Assembly (NCBI RefSeq): GCF_030295915.1
Contig: NZ_AP027361.1
Location: 868,001 to 932,000, forward strand
Direction: 5' to 3'
DNA from: Thalassotalea sediminis
GTDB taxonomy: Bacteria > Pseudomonadota > Gammaproteobacteria > Enterobacterales > Alteromonadaceae
DNA: 64,000 nt
The translations under genes and the position numbers were made by a program. Within the stretch, counting starts at the first letter, position 1, and each line of letters opens with the position of its first letter. Positions 62,626 through 64,000 of this stretch are shown piece after piece. The notes under the pieces are model-generated. The model ran no database searches. It saw nothing but the letters and a program-made list of their open reading frames with translations, and was not told where the DNA came from.

Positions 62626-62680
62626 AAATTAGGTGGTAACGTTAAAAGCCTATGAGTCTTTTAACGTTACCACCTAATTT
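62626..62680. repeat. Perfect 23-base inverted repeat between leuD and the HD-GYP gene
   Basis: Arms at 62626-62648 and 62658-62680 are perfectly complementary (core GGTGGTAACGTTAAAAG) around a 9-base loop. On the minus strand it lies 18 bases after the leuD stop, so it probably terminates leuCD, but at 23 pairs it is longer than the other terminators here (9-14 pairs). Confidence 0.75.
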
Positions 62681-62698
62681 CATTTTCAGCGAATTATT

Positions 62699-63295
62699 TT
62701 ATTGCCATGCAGGCATATTTGCTTCAAACGCTTCTATTTTCTCTAGTTTGTTTAGTGTCCATCCCACACTATCAATGCCTTCTTCCAGACAATATTGGTG
62801 GAATTTATCCAACGAAAATGTATATGTAGTGCCTTGAGCGAATATTTTGTTGTTAAGTAAATCAACTTCTAACGTTAAATTAGCATTATCTGCTTGGGCA
62901 AATAATGCGTTTATTTGTGCTTCAGGCAACATAATTGGCAATACTCCAATGTTGATGCAGTTGCCATAAAAGATATCGGCAAAGCTCGGTGCAATAATAA
63001 CTTTAAAACCATATTCTTGAATCGCCCATGGCGCATGCTCTCTACTAGAGCCACAGCCAAAATTTTCTCTAGTTAATAAAATGCTCGCATCATTATAAAT
63101 AGGATCATTCAAGATAAAATCAGGGTTGTCTTGTTTCCCTTCAGCATCAATATAGCGCCAATCATGAAACAGGTGTTGCCCGAATCCGATACGTTCTGTT
63201 TTTTGTAAAAACTGCTTAGGAATTATTTGGTCGGTATCTACATTTGCGGCATCTAGAGGAACGACTAATCCTGTATGTGTTGTAAATTTTTCCAT
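62699..63295 (-). CDS. leuD: 3-isopropylmalate dehydratase small subunit
   Basis: LeuD (198 residues) carries the swivel domain of isopropylmalate isomerase in leucine synthesis. It has [61 protein letters not shown], both family signatures. It starts 10 bases after the leuC stop, behind TAAGGAGAAATTC, and ends before a long hairpin. Confidence 0.97.
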   Translation of the reverse strand: MEKFTTHTGLVVPLDAANVDTDQIIPKQFLQKTERIGFGQHLFHDWRYIDAEGKQDNPDFILNDPIYNDASILLTRENFGCGSSREHAPWAIQEYGFKVIIAPSFADIFYGNCINIGVLPIMLPEAQINALFAQADNANLTLEVDLLNNKIFAQGTTYTFSLDKFHQYCLEEGIDSVGWTLNKLEKIEAFEANMPAWQ

Positions 63296-63305
63296 GAATT
63301 TCTCC

Positions 63306-64000
63306 TTAAGCGTTTAAATCAACAAAGTGGCCTTCTATCGCAGCTGCTGCTGCCATTTCAGGGCTTACCAAATGCGTACGGCTGCCTCTACCTTGACGAC
63401 CTTCAAAGTTGCGATTACTTGTAGAAGCGCAACGATCACCGGCGTTAAGTTTGTCGTCATTCATGCCTAAGCACATTGAGCATCCAGGTAAACGCCATTC
63501 AAAGCCAGCGTTAGTGAAAACTTTGTCTAGTCCTTCGTTTTCAGCTTGTTCCTTAACGCGATATGAACCCGGTACTACGATAGCAGTAACGGAATCATTA
63601 CATTTCATACCTTTTTCCATATAGCGTTCAACAATTGATGCAGCAGCACGTAAATCTTCTATTCTGGAATTCGTACAAGAGCCGATAAAGACATTATTGA
63701 CTTTAATATCTGTGATTTTTGTGCCTGCGCTCAAACCCATATATTGTAACGCTTTTTCACAAGAGTCACGCTCTACCGGATCTGAGAAATCTGTTGGAGA
63801 TGGTACCACGGCATCAACTTCTATAACTTGTCCAGGTGTTGTTCCCCACGTTACTTGTGCTTTGATGTCTTTCCCTTCTAACGTTAAGGTCGCATCAAAA
63901 ATGGCGTCATCATCACTTTTAAGTTGTTTCCAGTCTGCTAATGCCTGTTGCCATAACTCGCCTTTAGGCGCGTATTCTCGACCTTCTACGTAATCAAACG
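63306..64000 (-). CDS. leuC: 3-isopropylmalate dehydratase large subunit (5' end outside window)
   Basis: The C-terminal part of LeuC, the iron-sulfur subunit. Visible marks are [18 protein letters not shown], the cluster ligands in [14 protein letters not shown] and [15 protein letters not shown], and the end [34 protein letters not shown]. The frame stays open to base 64000 ([16 protein letters not shown]), so about half the gene is beyond the window. Confidence 0.96.
   Translation of the reverse strand, partial: FDYVEGREYAPKGELWQQALADWKQLKSDDDAIFDATLTLEGKDIKAQVTWGTTPGQVIEVDAVVPSPTDFSDPVERDSCEKALQYMGLSAGTKITDIKVNNVFIGSCTNSRIEDLRAAASIVERYMEKGMKCNDSVTAIVVPGSYRVKEQAENEGLDKVFTNAGFEWRLPGCSMCLGMNDDKLNAGDRCASTSNRNFEGRQGRGSRTHLVSPEMAAAAAIEGHFVDLNA

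Overview
The window reads as a continuous chromosomal stretch of a marine gammaproteobacterium of the order Alteromonadales, most like the Colwelliaceae (Colwellia/Thalassotalea type). The reasons are the AT-rich coding sequence, the gene families present (TonB-dependent receptors, S9 peptidases, sigma-54 activators, HD-GYP proteins, a fused ExeA-GspB) and the housekeeping genes mutY, yggL, trmB, cydABX-DC, cca and leuCD. I saw no rRNA, tRNA, CRISPR array, insertion sequence or phage gene. The genus assignment is inference, not a measurement.

Layout. 1-7952: a MacB-like exporter (adaptor cut by the window edge, ATPase, two permeases), a frameshifted secreted trypsin-like protease, and a sigma-54 response regulator/histidine kinase pair. 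7985-15980: VOC protein, mutY, yggL, a chemoreceptor plus Tsx-type channel operon, trmB, and a DNA alkylation repair pair (ogt and an Ada-N/AraC/AlkA fusion). 16294-23614: a TonB receptor, a membrane AraC-type regulator and three exported c-type heme proteins, one a beta-helix/cytochrome fusion. 23731-28412: S9 peptidase, EF-hand protein, MATE exporter and a 25-codon mini-ORF.

28488-38680: a trans-4-hydroxy-L-proline (and probably D-proline) catabolic region: two aldehyde dehydrogenases, ketimine reductase-like protein, histidine kinase, D-amino acid oxidoreductase, DapA-family deaminase, hydroxyproline 2-epimerase and a GntR/FCD regulator. Two near-identical operator-like sites lie in the two divergent promoters. 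38897-42318: SulP transporter, DUF1289 protein, GAF histidine kinase. 42428-51424: a sigma-54 activator with a Cys-rich PAS domain, divergent from a heme protein-cydA-cydB-cydX-cydD-cydC run, with a well-spaced -24/-12 promoter and upstream repeats. The run ends in a protein that looks like a metal-site-less metallo-beta-lactamase fold, followed by an AhpD-like protein.

51790-53386: BlaI/BlaR1-type pair under a perfect inverted-repeat operator. 53712-56849: REC/DUF3369/HD-GYP regulator and fumarylacetoacetase. 56901-58121: two short double-glycine-leader peptides followed by a CPBP membrane protease, which together look like a two-peptide bacteriocin locus with an immunity gene in a Gram-negative; this is the most striking item. 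58430-64000: cca, ExeA-GspB fusion, HD-GYP protein, leuD and leuC (cut by the window edge).
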